Assembly (NCBI GenBank): GCA_001566295.1
Contig: KQ964264.1
Span: forward strand, 248,001-312,000
Length of the DNA stretch: 64,000 nucleotides
Direction: 5' to 3'
From: Microdochium bolleyi
Taxonomy: Eukaryota; Ascomycota; Sordariomycetes; Xylariales; Microdochiaceae
Each line of letters begins with the position of its first letter. The stretch's first letter is position 1. The notes beneath the pieces were generated by a model that had not been told where the DNA came from, searched no databases, and saw only the letters and a program-made list of their open reading frames with translations. This document shows positions 54,166 to 64,000 of this stretch, piece after piece. Both the position numbers and the translations under genes were made by a program.

Positions 54166-55768
54166 ATGTACAAGTCACTCGTTTTTGCCCCTTTGCTTTT
54201 CCTCGGTGCAGCCAGCCAGCAGATCTGGGTAGCGTCGCGTATAAGCCGCGTGAACAACACCCCCAGCAGTACTACTAGTCTGTCGGTCGCGCCCAGCAGC
54301 ATCAGCAGCACCAGCAGCGATGCGGCGCAAGACGTTTGCTTGAGCTCCTTCACAACGACCATAACCCCGTCCATAAGCTACTTCACCGTCACCACGACCC
54401 GTGTCGAGGCCTTGACTACGACGCGGACAGACAATGTCGTTGAGGTGACGACGACATCGCAGGTTAGTGTCTTGGTCTTCACCAGGCATGGCTGCCCAGA
54501 ATGCCGCGAGACTGACACATGTACCTATAGACCGACACTTTCAGCACCACCACAAGCGAAACGGAGTTGACCACTGTCTCTAGCACCACGATTAAGGTAT
54601 GGGACCTGCTAATCGAACCCTAGTTATGCCGCAATGCTAAATCCCACTTACATCAGACGGAACTCGATACAACCACGGAAACGGAGACAAGAACGGAGAC
54701 GGTCAGTTTCCATCTCTATCTAATGCAAGCCCCAACATGCTCACAAGTATCAGACCACATCCACAGAGACGAGCACAGTCTTCACCACGGAAACCGTGAG
54801 GGCTCCTGCGAAGCGTAGCGGCAATGAGAGAGGCCCTGCGCTGGTGAACCGTCAGGGCAGCACCGCCACAGGTCTCAGCACTCGCCTGTGCGATGGGGTG
54901 CGGCCGACGACAGTCACCGCAACCGCACGCAGCTCGACTGTGACCGTCACAAGCACAGTCCTGACGACAGGAACTGTCGGGCTGGATGTGACCACACGCA
55001 GCACCACCACCACCACGCAGACTGACACAGACACGATCACTCAGCTCGTCACGGTCACTGTCACGAGCCTCTTTACCTCGACGACCGACGAGGTAGGCAG
55101 TTTTCAGCGCGCCGGTCACTTTTGGAAACGACTAACACATGAGCGCGAGCACAGACGTCCACAACCACCTTTTTGGAGACAACTACCGCCAGCACAACAG
55201 AGACGACGACGACGACGTCGACCAGCACCTGTAAGGACGAGCCCCTCCCTCCTTCCTCCCCCTCCCCCCCCCCTCCCCCGCAAAACAAAGAGCGCGTGCG
55301 CCAGGTTGCTTGAGTCCAAAGCAGTGAAGGAAGAGGGTTATACATGTCTAACAGGTAGCCTCCACAGCCGTCATCCCCACAGAGACGGGCATCATCCGTG
55401 CGCAGGGCTCGGGTTTCGACGGCCAGTATGCGATCCTGTCCGGCGGAGTCTTCTATTTCCTGCCGCGCGCGAACGCGGGATCCGTCGTCATCACCCCGCA
55501 GGGCCACATACAGCTGTCTGGGTTCGACTTCTACGTCCACACCATCCCGGGCAACCCCTTCATATTCTACAGCAGCTCGGCCTCGATCGCCGCCAACGGC
55601 TATCCTTACGTGGACGCCTCGGTCGGGTCCGACGGCCGGCTCAGCATCACCCGCAACGGCGTCCGCGCATACCCCCTGTGGTGCACCTCGACCCCGACCA
55701 CGCCGCAGCTCGCCGACCAAGTGAACCCGAACTGCGCGGAGTTTAGCATGTACTTGGAGCGCCGGTAG
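54166..55768 (+). CDS. Secreted Thr/Ser-rich protein with C-terminal globular domain (410 aa, six exons)
   Basis: Exons 54166-54462, 54531-54596, 54657-54701, 54754-55092, 55155-55230 and 55359-55768; 411 codons. The signal peptide is MYKSLVFAPLLFLGAAS. Residues about 55-285 are dominated by Thr with repeated TETxT and TTVTxT patterns, a likely O-mannosylated stalk, interrupted by a KR-containing segment (APAKRSGNERG) that could be a Kex2 site. Residues about 285-410 form a globular domain (FDGQYAILSGGVFYFLP, GNPFIFYSSSASI, SITRNGVRAYPLWC) that I do not recognise with certainty. There is no C-terminal hydrophobic tail, so no GPI anchor is predicted. It is likely secreted or attached to the cell wall. 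Exons 2 to 5 each begin with an ACN (Thr) codon at a phase-0 boundary. Confidence 0.8.
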
Positions 55769-56875
55769 AGACAGGAGCTGTTTGTGGTTGTTAGATTGGG
55801 AAAATGACGGGCACTGCCAGATCCTTTGCGCGCATGGAGCGACACTTGAGAGCAATCATGCAAGCAGCCCGACGCCGTCTCCAAGAGGTGTCTTTTAGCA
55901 TTACCAATCCAGCTTTGCGCACCAGCCCCCTTTTCTGCCGATCCCGGCGACTTGAAGCCCGCTTCTGACAACATGAGGGCATCTGGATTTGATTTGACAT
56001 TCGCTCCGACCCTGGGCCGCACATGTAGCCCGAGTCTCTCCGTGTCCCGAAGAAAAGAGGTGTCGTAGTCCAGCCTTGGCAGTAAAGTGCATTCTGCTTA
56101 GTCACAGCCGCGCGCTGCTGGCGGCGGGTCCGCTCCTGGCGCTCCGCCGTCCCGCTGGCGTGACAGATTCCGGCTAGACACATTCAGGGGCGCCGCCCAA
56201 TCAGACACGACACCGCCGGCCTGATCGGGGGGTGATGGCGGCCCCAGGATCTTGCTTTCTCAGCAGCCTCATCTTCCGCGCGCCATCTTGCAGCAAGTTT
56301 TGCGGTGGAATGCAATAATCAGGTGGCCTGACAAAATCACCGGGATGGCAGCCTTGGCCATTATTCAGCTGGGACTGTGTCGAATGTCTCCGATAGGTGC
56401 AATGGCGGCATTTCAAAGCAGACACTGCACAATCTCCCCGTCTGGGAACCGTTCCGCGTGGTTTGCCTCGCGTCACGGTGTCCCTCCCCCTCGTTATCTT
56501 CTGCAGGGACGGGATTCTCCATGCTGCCGGCATTGCCAAGCCCGGCCCCTTCCTCGGCAAGGCGCAAGTGGCACCGGTACATTCGTAATACACTGTTCCG
56601 GACCCTTGCTCCTGGGCTAACGACCCTCTCTCCACTTGTAGCCACCTCCCGCCGAGCGATCACACATTGCACAGAGTAGAACACACATATATATCAGCCT
56701 CGAGCCCCGCGACTAGAGGATGTGACAGCCAATACATCAGTACCTCCTAACTCAAGACGTCAAATCCTTGCATACCACCAGTGCTTTTTGAACCATTCCC
56801 ATCATCGTGGAGATACAGGAATCCGCAACAATACCACCACCACACCAACCCAACCAGCCAAACCAAGTCCACACC
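55769..56875. other. Intergenic region
   Basis: 1.1 kb without a supported gene. The last part is the leader of the reductase gene; ATATATATC at about 56688 is a weak TATA-like word. Confidence 0.4.
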
Positions 56876-57529
56876 ATGGCGCCCAAGTCCATCGCCGTCA
56901 TCACCACCAGCACGCGCACCCCGCGCGTCGGCCCCAACATCTCGAGCCTCGTGCTCTCCCTGCTCGAGCCCGCCGTGTCCAACGGCGACACCGACAAGAA
57001 CATCACCCTGCACCACGTCGACCTCGCGACCTTCGGCCTGCCCATCTTCGACGAGTCCAAGATCCCCGCGACCGTGACAGACGGCGCGACGGCCTACGAG
57101 CACGAGCACTCGCGCAAGTGGTCCGCCGAGATCGCCTCGCACGACGGGTACATCCTGCTCGTGCCCGAGTACAACTACGGCATGGCCGCGTCGACCAAGA
57201 ACGCCATCGACTACCTGTACAACGAGTGGAAGGGGAAGCCCGTGGGCGTCATCAGCTACGGCATCATGGGGGGAAACACGGCCCGCGAGCAGGTCCGCAA
57301 GAGCCTCGGCGGCGTCGGGCTCAAGCTGACCACCACAGAGGTGCAGCTCGCGTTCCCGGGCGGCGGGCAGGGCGAGGACTTCAAGCACAGCATGTTCACG
57401 GGCGGTCTGACTGATGCGACCAAGGCGGAGTGGGAGGGGAAGGGGGAGGAGGTCAGGAAGATGCTGGGGGAGATTGTGGAGGAGCTGCAGAAGGATCTGG
57501 GGCTGGATGGGGTCAAGAAAGGAGAGTAA
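56876..57529 (+). CDS. NADPH-dependent FMN reductase (flavodoxin-like), 217 aa
   Basis: A single exon from the ATG at 56876 with an A/C-rich Kozak context. The N-terminus has a beta strand (SIAVITTSTR) and a TPRVGPNI loop that binds the FMN phosphate. PEYNYGMAASTKNAIDYL (about 97-114) is the second FMN contact of the NADPH_dep_FMN_red family, and YGIMGG follows. The family reduces FMN, quinones, azo compounds or chromate using NADPH. There is no signal peptide, so it should be cytosolic. The C-terminus is Lys/Glu-rich and helical. The length is usual for the family. Confidence 0.9.
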   Translation: MAPKSIAVITTSTRTPRVGPNISSLVLSLLEPAVSNGDTDKNITLHHVDLATFGLPIFDESKIPATVTDGATAYEHEHSRKWSAEIASHDGYILLVPEYNYGMAASTKNAIDYLYNEWKGKPVGVISYGIMGGNTAREQVRKSLGGVGLKLTTTEVQLAFPGGGQGEDFKHSMFTGGLTDATKAEWEGKGEEVRKMLGEIVEELQKDLGLDGVKKGE

Positions 57530-57769
57530 AGCTTTGATTCGTGGGAGTGATAGGAAGATGAAATTTTTCCTTTTTCGTCATTGCGCCCTTGATGCGGCTT
57601 GCGTTCTTTAGAGAGATGAGAATGAGATGGGTGGTAGTGGTATAGAGCCATTTTTATATTTATCCATGGCAGCGTTGCAGTCAGACTTTGGAGTTCATCT
57701 CTCGAGCTGACCGGCACTTGTTGACAAACTGTCCTCCGAAGGAATACACAACTAGATCCCGTTGCGACA

Positions 57770-59245
57770 TTACAGCAAGTCAAAAATGCTTGACCCCGCC
57801 CACACCAAGTTGTCCAGCACCTCCGACGCTTGCCAGGGTCTGAAGTTCCTCGTGAGCGCCAGCTCGATCCTCTGCGTGTGGAACAACGGCCTGTCCCACC
57901 CCCTCTGCCGCCTCGCCAGGTTATGGCGCGCAATGTCGTGGATTGCAACGCTTCCCCCATCGACGCCATGTACCTGTAGCTCCACGCGCACCGAGCGCAG
58001 GCGCGCAAAGGCCCGGCTCCCTGTGAGCTGCCGCAGCTGGCGGAACACCGGCCGCGAGGCACGCCGGGTCCGCGGCCCGAGGTGCAGCTCCTCGAGCGAC
58101 GGCGGAAGGCTGTGCTGCAGAGCGCGCGAGTCGTCCCTCGCATCGGTGACGTCGTCCGGGTTAATGGCTAGTGCGCGGAGCCTCGTCAACGGGCGCAGCG
58201 AGCCCACAAAGTCGTCCTCCCCGGCGGGCGGTGCCGCGCCGTCCACGTACCTGCAGCAGCTGATCCAGATGTTCGTGAGGGCCTTGCCCTGCGCGCGGAG
58301 GATGTCGCCTGCTTCCGCCCGGCTCACGAAAGGCTGGCTTGCGCCCCAGCCAAAGTGGTGTCTCCCGAGCTGGAGGTCTTCGAGGTGTGGGTTCTTCTTC
58401 AGGAGATTGGTCAAGACCTCACGACCTATAGCGCTGTGTCGGAAGTGGCAGGAGACCAGCTGGGAAGGCATCGCGTTGTACGTGCAGTCTTGTGGGAGAA
58501 GGTGGACGCGCTCCAAGCTGAGGTGCTTGATGCTGGCGCAGCACAGCTTCAGCTTGGGCGTGAGGAGCTCGTAGTTGCGGCCTGGGCTATTGGCATGGTC
58601 TCCCTCGTAGGCGAGAGTGCGAAGGCGGCTAATGATCATCTTGTCGTCAGGGCCAGGGATGTGAAGCGCCGTCTCCACGGCACGGTGGTGGTGCTCGAGG
58701 GACCAGCTCAGGTGCTGAAGGTTTGGCGCCATCGTGATCATGATTCCCAGCCAGGTGTTGGGATTTCTATCAAGCGATCGGTTCATGCCCGGGCCTGAAT
58801 CGTCCTGGAGCTGCGTGGAGAGCTCGGCGAGAAAGTCCCGGCCGTGAATGCGTCTTACCGCCTCAGAGGTCATGGAGAGCAAACTAGATGTGGGCACGAT
58901 GGTCCCGAGTTTGTAGTCCGAGGGGACCCTGATAGTCCGAATGTGCTCAGAGAGCATTGGCGCGCTGGACATTGTATGTAGCAGCTTGGCGACCGCTGAG
59001 CCCCGGAGTGCACCGAGGTTGATCGACTCGTACAAGTTGGGCGTGAAGCAATATGCGAAATATCGGGAGACGCGGCAAAGCAGTGCGTAGTCTGTTACTG
59101 CGTACCTTGCAAACTCGGAGACGGCAAGTTCGCCGATGTGTCGCACGAGCTCGACCGGCAGTTTGGCGAAGGGGCCAGTGGTCCCTGGGCGCCTGCCTAC
59201 CTTGGCCTGAGGCATCAGGGGGGTTTCTGTCTGCGAGGCGGTCAT
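57770..59245 (-). CDS. F-box/LRR-like protein (491 aa)
   Basis: A single exon; the first ATG is at 59245 (MTASQTETPLMPQ), and the frame extends upstream only without ATG. An F-box-like segment FAKLPVELVRHIGEL..LCRVSRYF lies at about 25-65. Leu-rich units follow: LQHLSWSLEHH, IKHLSLERVHL, LEDLQLGRHHF, LRALAINPDDV and LEELHLGPRT, consistent with degenerate leucine-rich repeats. The role would be a substrate adaptor of an SCF ubiquitin ligase (inference from architecture). It is convergent with the reductase at 56876, with about 240 bases between stops. It is unrelated in detail to the F-box gene at 11068. Confidence 0.78.
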   Translation of the reverse strand: MTASQTETPLMPQAKVGRRPGTTGPFAKLPVELVRHIGELAVSEFARYAVTDYALLCRVSRYFAYCFTPNLYESINLGALRGSAVAKLLHTMSSAPMLSEHIRTIRVPSDYKLGTIVPTSSLLSMTSEAVRRIHGRDFLAELSTQLQDDSGPGMNRSLDRNPNTWLGIMITMAPNLQHLSWSLEHHHRAVETALHIPGPDDKMIISRLRTLAYEGDHANSPGRNYELLTPKLKLCCASIKHLSLERVHLLPQDCTYNAMPSQLVSCHFRHSAIGREVLTNLLKKNPHLEDLQLGRHHFGWGASQPFVSRAEAGDILRAQGKALTNIWISCCRYVDGAAPPAGEDDFVGSLRPLTRLRALAINPDDVTDARDDSRALQHSLPPSLEELHLGPRTRRASRPVFRQLRQLTGSRAFARLRSVRVELQVHGVDGGSVAIHDIARHNLARRQRGWDRPLFHTQRIELALTRNFRPWQASEVLDNLVWAGSSIFDLL

Positions 59246-60443
59246 TCTAAAAAGGCTGCTGCGGCGTTCCGATGCAATCTGTAGAGGTTGTTTCGGCGTT
59301 TCTGGAGGCTGATCAGAAGTTGACCGATCACCGCCCTTTTTGACGGTTGTGGCCGCTCCCAAAGGTGTATGGGAGACCTGTTGACGTGGAGGGCCATGCA
59401 GACCGGCATGATGTCGAGATGAATGACAAGAAAAAGAGCACTCGTCTTATAATGCGGACGGTCGTGGCCCCAGCTGGCTGTGTTACCATTCAACGTCTAT
59501 TCATGGCGCAGGTCCACTGCGGCGCTGGTCAAGGTAGACTGAGCCATCGAAAACTCTACTATTGTACCATGCTTGGACAGCGCCCGGGTTGTCTTTGCTG
59601 TCAATCATGTGCCGGTCTTCCTGGACGCTGTGCACTGGTGCCTTGCAGCGCTTGCTAGACGACATTTTGCTTGGGGTGCGAATCTGGCCAAGGAGGCTCC
59701 CGCTCACCACCCAGCAGAAGCATGGTAGTGGGATGGAGTGTATGAGAGTATCAGTGTATCAGCGAATGCGTTTAAGCGTTTAAGATAAGGCGCAATGCTT
59801 ACAAGGAGGGCCGCCAATGGTCGTCTCCTGGTGCAATCCTGCGTACTGCCTCACATTGGCCTGGTCTGCCTATAGCCTATGGTAGGTATGTCGTCTTGAG
59901 CATATGGATGTCCGTAGTCCTGGTTCGGTCATGGCCGCGTCTTGTGTTTCCGAGATTAAAACAAAAAGATGGATCAAGATGGAAAGAACAACAAGGAGCT
60001 CTCTGACCCGTGGCATCAACGGGTCAAGGGCTCTGGTGAAGAATGCTCTGGGAGGAGCAAGGGGTGTGTGCGGGGAAGCGGCTGCGAAGTGCAAGAGCGA
60101 TGCAGAGCGATGCAAGGCGATGGATCCTCAGCTGTGGTGGCGGCCTGGTTGCCTGGCCTGGCCCTGCTGTTGCTGGACCATGCACGTCACCTCTAATCCA
60201 ACATCGCCCAGCTGAGCCGCGTTGGACCATCCGCCTCGTCTCCTCGACGCCTCACCTTCAATCGGCCACAGCACCCCTTGACCCAGCCTGCCACGACCTC
60301 CGCGCCCGCGCCCGCCCGCAGGCAGACCACCATGCGGCAGGTGCGCCCATAGCCTCCCGACCGCTCGACCAACCGACCGACCGACCTCCGACGCCTCGAG
60401 TTTCAGCACCCGCACCGGCCCCCCCGGCCGCACCACCACCACC
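59246..60443. other. Intergenic region between divergent genes
   Basis: 1.2 kb holding the promoters of the F-box/LRR-like gene and the HbrB-domain gene. The last 200 bases are C-rich leader of the latter. I see no gene. Confidence 0.45.
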
Positions 60444-63371
60444 ATGGCGCAACCTCCGTCTCGCGGCCACCGCGCCCCGGGCAGCTTCTCCCCGATGCCC
60501 GGCAGCTTCTCCTCCACCGCCGCCGCCGCCGCTGCCGCCTCGTCAGCCTCTGCCTCGTCCTCCCGCCCGGGCATCCGCCGCATTGACACCTCATCCAGCG
60601 AGGACTCGGCCAGCCTCTACCAGTCCAAGACGCGTACCCCCCAGACGCCTGTCAACCTCACCAGCCCCGGCGGCTTCCCCTTTGGCCAGCACCAGAACTC
60701 GAGCTCCTCCAGCCTCCACAACTTCTCCCGCCCCGTCAGGCCCTCCGACAGCCCGGCTGCCCGCAACGCCTCGCCCCTCGCGCCCCCGGGCGTCAGGGCA
60801 CATAGCCGCAAGCACTCCCACTCCCAGGGTCACTTCGAGCCCTTCCTCCCCTCCGCCAGCATGTCCAACCTCGCCCAGATCAGCATGCCTCCTCCAGCCT
60901 CGACCACGCCCCTCTCGGCCAGCCAGATCGCCGCCCAGGCTGCCATGCAGATCCAGCACGCACAGAACTCGCACCAGCAGGTCCCCATCCTCGGTCAGCC
61001 ACTCGGCCGCGCCGAGCACCAGCTTCAACAACAGCAAGCGCAACAACAGGCACAGCAGCAGCGCAATAGGTCACAGACCGTGCCGTTCCCTGGTATCGAA
61101 CAGACAGTCGAGCCGCCGCGGCGACAGCCTCCCCCGAAGCCGACACCTCCGATGCTCAGCTTGACCGAGGCCAGCGTGCCCCGAGATCATGCCCTCGGCA
61201 CCGATCAGGTGTACAGAAACGGTCTTCTCGGCAGCCAATCAGCAAACGCTACTGCCGCCGCGAGCACAGTCTTCCCGCGGTCGCCACAGACATCTCCGCA
61301 GTTCCCCGATTTGCCACCGCCGGTCCCAGAAAAGCCTCTGAAGACAGAGAAGTCAAAGGTCAAGCTCTTCTCGCGGCCCAAGAAGATCGAGACCAAGGGA
61401 GACGTACGCGAAAAGCCACTTCCCAGCCCGGGCAAGATAGGATCGGCACTGGCGTCTCTCCAGCGTGGCAACTACAGCACTACAAGTCTGGCGGACCCGG
61501 CGCCATCCTTCTACAACCTTGGCAACTCCTCGGCCGCGACGATACGGGCGACCGACAGCACAGACAAGGAGAAGGAGAAAAAACCGCATTTCCTGTCCCG
61601 GCAGAAACAAAAGCTTACGTCCAAGGACGACTACCACCTCCCACTTTCGTCCGCGGCAAGCAATTCTCGGCCAGTAGACCCAAACGCTCCAACCAGTTTG
61701 TACAACTTCAATCTGCCACCAAGCCCAGGCGTCAACTCGAGCTTCAGCAAGAGTGTCAGCGGACTCGACCTGCGGCATGGAGGTCGCGCCCTACGCGAGA
61801 AGCGCAAAGAGGACAAGCTCGAGATGCGGCAGGAGAACGAGTCTTCATTCAATCTTGCGGGGGGCAATGATTGGGCTGGACCTAGTAGTGTCGGGACAGC
61901 CACGCCGTCGTTCTTTGAAAGCGTCGACGGATCAAAGTACGGGCTGAACAACATGTCGTTGGACGATGCGTGGCCGTATTTACGCGCCAAGCTACTCGTC
62001 ATCTTCGAGGGTGAGGATCTGCGCGTGACGATCGAGGACCTGAACCGCGTTGTGACAATGCACATCCAGTTCTGCATCCTGCGCCGTGGATCATACATCA
62101 TTATCGACGATCTGCGAGATCTGCTAGCTACGGGCTTCGCCTCGCTGGATCTTACTCTGCGCAAGACGTCAGAGGACAGGTTGATACCAGCGCTCGTGGA
62201 GCTATGGCTGTTCACATTCACCAACATCCTACCATATCTGCAGGCGGTTTTCTTGCCTCTGGATCTCGAGTTTCAAGGCTGCGGCCCGCTGCTGAGTGCT
62301 GATCAAGCACGCGACTTTTGGGGCGGCGTCTTGTCAGTGTCTCCTGCCCCAGGTGCACAGCCCAGCTACGAGCCAGCCTCGAGGGTGTTGGACGTGCGAC
62401 GCCTTGTGCTCACAGCGTACCGCGACAAGGTTATTCTTCCACGCTACGAAAAGCTCAAGACAATCTTCTCGCGGCTGTCTCTCGAGCACCTGCCATCTAC
62501 CTTCGGCTCACTCGCCTTGCAGCAGCCACCCCCATTACACGACGGCATGGGCTCCCTGTCAAGCTCACCCAGCGACCACTTCGGCGTGCGACCAGGCACC
62601 GCCATGTCCCTCGATCCTTCGAACGCGAGCTATAACTCGTCTTCCACGACCCTCTTCGGCGATTCAGGATCCAACCCCTCGCGCAGCCGTGCGATCAGCA
62701 ACGTCTCGTATGCGAGCGGCGCCTCCGACCCGATGTCCGCGGGCGGCAGCGGCGGCGCTTCCCACCGTCCATTTACGCCGCAGGCCGCCCCGAGCGTCAC
62801 CCTCGGCAGCCTGCGCGAGCAGAATGTCGAGGACAGCAAGCAAGTCACCGAGATGGTCGGCCGTATGCTGCAGTGCATGAGCGTGCTCGCGAGTGTGGGC
62901 ACCAGCGCCGGCGCGGGCAGCCTGGCTGCTGCCAATGCCACCACCGACTCATCGATATTATCGTCATCCGCGCCTACCACTGGAAGTAGCAGCAATGACC
63001 TCAACGCCTCGGGTGCCGCGCTGAGCAAGGTCGCGACCAACTCAAGCCTCTCCGGCGCGGACGAGGGCAGCAAGATGATGTCCGAGCTCGGGCGGCTGCT
63101 CAAGCTCAACTGGCTCGGCCGGGGCCGCACGGGCAGGAACCGGCGCGGCATGGTCGGCGGCCGGGTCAAGCGTGCCGATCTAGACGGCGCCAGCACGATC
63201 AAGAGCGGCCACAGCCGGAAGAGCAGCGGGCACGGGGGATTCGTCAGCCACTCCCGGGGGAACAGCGCGCATGGCGGCAGCTTCGGCGGTGGTATTGGGA
63301 GCGGTGCGGGCGGGCCCGGAAGTCTGATTGCACAGTCGCTCAGGAAGGACAGTGTTGGCGTCGCAGGCTGA
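60444..63371 (+). CDS. hbrB: HbrB-domain protein, TORC2 subunit of the Bit61/PRR5 type (975 aa)
   Basis: A single long exon from an ATG in good context. Residues 1-490 are disordered and Ser/Pro/Gln-rich, with Ala and Gln runs (QLQQQQAQQQAQQQ). The HbrB domain spans about 495-680: LDDAWPYLRAKLLVIFEGEDLR, VTMHIQFCILRR, LIPALVELWLFTFTNILPYLQAVFLPL, VRRLVLTAYRDKVILPRYEKL. The rest is low-complexity Ser/Gly-rich sequence with a conserved patch EMVGRMLQCMSVLASVG (about 810). In fungi this domain marks the TORC2 subunit related to yeast Bit61/Bit2 and human PRR5; in Aspergillus hbrB mutants hyperbranch. It is probably a core, single-copy gene, marking the right part of the window as conserved sequence. 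Confidence 0.88.
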   Translation: MAQPPSRGHRAPGSFSPMPGSFSSTAAAAAAASSASASSSRPGIRRIDTSSSEDSASLYQSKTRTPQTPVNLTSPGGFPFGQHQNSSSSSLHNFSRPVRPSDSPAARNASPLAPPGVRAHSRKHSHSQGHFEPFLPSASMSNLAQISMPPPASTTPLSASQIAAQAAMQIQHAQNSHQQVPILGQPLGRAEHQLQQQQAQQQAQQQRNRSQTVPFPGIEQTVEPPRRQPPPKPTPPMLSLTEASVPRDHALGTDQVYRNGLLGSQSANATAAASTVFPRSPQTSPQFPDLPPPVPEKPLKTEKSKVKLFSRPKKIETKGDVREKPLPSPGKIGSALASLQRGNYSTTSLADPAPSFYNLGNSSAATIRATDSTDKEKEKKPHFLSRQKQKLTSKDDYHLPLSSAASNSRPVDPNAPTSLYNFNLPPSPGVNSSFSKSVSGLDLRHGGRALREKRKEDKLEMRQENESSFNLAGGNDWAGPSSVGTATPSFFESVDGSKYGLNNMSLDDAWPYLRAKLLVIFEGEDLRVTIEDLNRVVTMHIQFCILRRGSYIIIDDLRDLLATGFASLDLTLRKTSEDRLIPALVELWLFTFTNILPYLQAVFLPLDLEFQGCGPLLSADQARDFWGGVLSVSPAPGAQPSYEPASRVLDVRRLVLTAYRDKVILPRYEKLKTIFSRLSLEHLPSTFGSLALQQPPPLHDGMGSLSSSPSDHFGVRPGTAMSLDPSNASYNSSSTTLFGDSGSNPSRSRAISNVSYASGASDPMSAGGSGGASHRPFTPQAAPSVTLGSLREQNVEDSKQVTEMVGRMLQCMSVLASVGTSAGAGSLAAANATTDSSILSSSAPTTGSSSNDLNASGAALSKVATNSSLSGADEGSKMMSELGRLLKLNWLGRGRTGRNRRGMVGGRVKRADLDGASTIKSGHSRKSSGHGGFVSHSRGNSAHGGSFGGGIGSGAGGPGSLIAQSLRKDSVGVAG

Positions 63372-64000
63372 TTCTTTTTTTGGTTTGGTCGCCTGTTGGA
63401 TTGTATGACGAAACTTGCTTGGATCAATGAATACGTTTGTGCCGCAACGCCAGATCAGGAAAGGAAAACTGGGAAAGGTTTGGATCTGCCCATCACGACG
63501 ACAAGGGTGACGAGGGAGTCACGGCAGTGTTTTATGGGAGTTTTTGGCCAGGCTAGGCTCGGCGCATGGAAATTGGTTCTTGTCTCACTCTCTCTCTTTG
63601 TATGACCCGACCGACGTGGACATGATCATGACAAGCAAACGGAGGGATCATTTCATCTTTCTCGAAGTGGTTCGCAGCCGTGTCTGCATGAGCCTCAACC
63701 CAGGGAATGGAAACCATCCTAGGGACCATTTGATTGTGCCCTTGTATTGCTTTCGGTCACTTTGTGCCTTCGTGTGCGTGTCATCGTTTGGCATGTGTTG
63801 GTCCTCCGGCCGACCATTGTACGGTCGTCCACCCACGGACACGCTGGATGGTGCAGGCTCCGAGCAGTTTGGTTGGGTGTACCCCACGGTCGTAAGCCTC
63901 CCGACGGGCATGATACTGAGCAAGCATAGAGAAGACTTGGGAAAAACAGCACGACAGTATGGAGTTGACGAGCATGCCACGGTAGTTTCAAAATCGTGTT
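63372..64000. other. 3' flank of the HbrB gene
   Basis: No further gene can be supported before the window ends. Confidence 0.45.

Noticed and set aside
60043..61164. A 373-codon plus-strand frame overlapping the HbrB gene
   Set aside because: Pro/Arg/Ser-only composition from C-rich DNA in the wrong frame; it ends inside the real gene.

Overview
The window looks like a piece of a filamentous ascomycete genome, most likely a Sordariomycete. The genes are split by short introns (about 49-130 nt) with GT..CTRAC/CTAAC..YAG signals, GC-rich codons and TATA boxes. The protein families are typically fungal: Zn2Cys6 regulators, ACS-type major facilitator transporters, ABC-C pumps, small cysteine-rich secreted proteins, F-box proteins and an HbrB/TORC2 subunit. 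The left edge carries a decayed gene whose Trp codons have become TAG, as repeat-induced point mutation (RIP) would leave it. I found no tRNA, rRNA, CRISPR array or intact transposon.

Layout. 1-11 kb is gene-poor: an F-box-type pseudogene, a tandem pair of tiny paralogous genes, an ankyrin-like relic, and a C2H2/AT-hook gene whose upstream region carries seven copies of a 9-bp word, followed by a perfect 20-bp hairpin. 11-23.5 kb holds an F-box gene bracketed by two diverged copies of a promoter-like segment. It then has a compact set that reads like a small catabolic cluster: ACS transporter, Zn2Cys6 regulator, intronless DUF3604 (PHP-like) hydrolase, second ACS transporter. 25-31 kb has a secreted six-cysteine protein, a P-loop sulfotransferase-like protein with a hydrophobic tail, and a secreted type-B carboxylesterase.

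31.5-52 kb is an accessory stretch. It contains an ankyrin relic, a secreted TAP-type alpha/beta hydrolase diverging from a Zn2Cys6 regulator (their shared promoter has four copies of a 17-bp motif), an uncharacterised HerA/FtsK-like ATPase, an FAD monooxygenase, a second six-cysteine secreted protein, a 19-exon ABC-C transporter and a SnoaL-like protein. Several of these are tailoring or export functions, but no PKS, NRPS or terpene backbone enzyme is present. 52-54 kb is repeat-rich and lacks a recognisable gene: a 42-nt G tract, a 23-bp minisatellite, (GAA)n, and nested inverted repeats. 54-64 kb returns to ordinary genes: a Thr-rich secreted protein built from small phase-0 exons, an NADPH/FMN reductase, an F-box/LRR-like protein and the conserved HbrB-domain TORC2 subunit.

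Exon coordinates were worked out by hand from splice signals and frame. All multi-exon models sum to a multiple of three, except the ABC transporter, where two boundaries are unresolved. Homology statements are recognition from memory, not search results.
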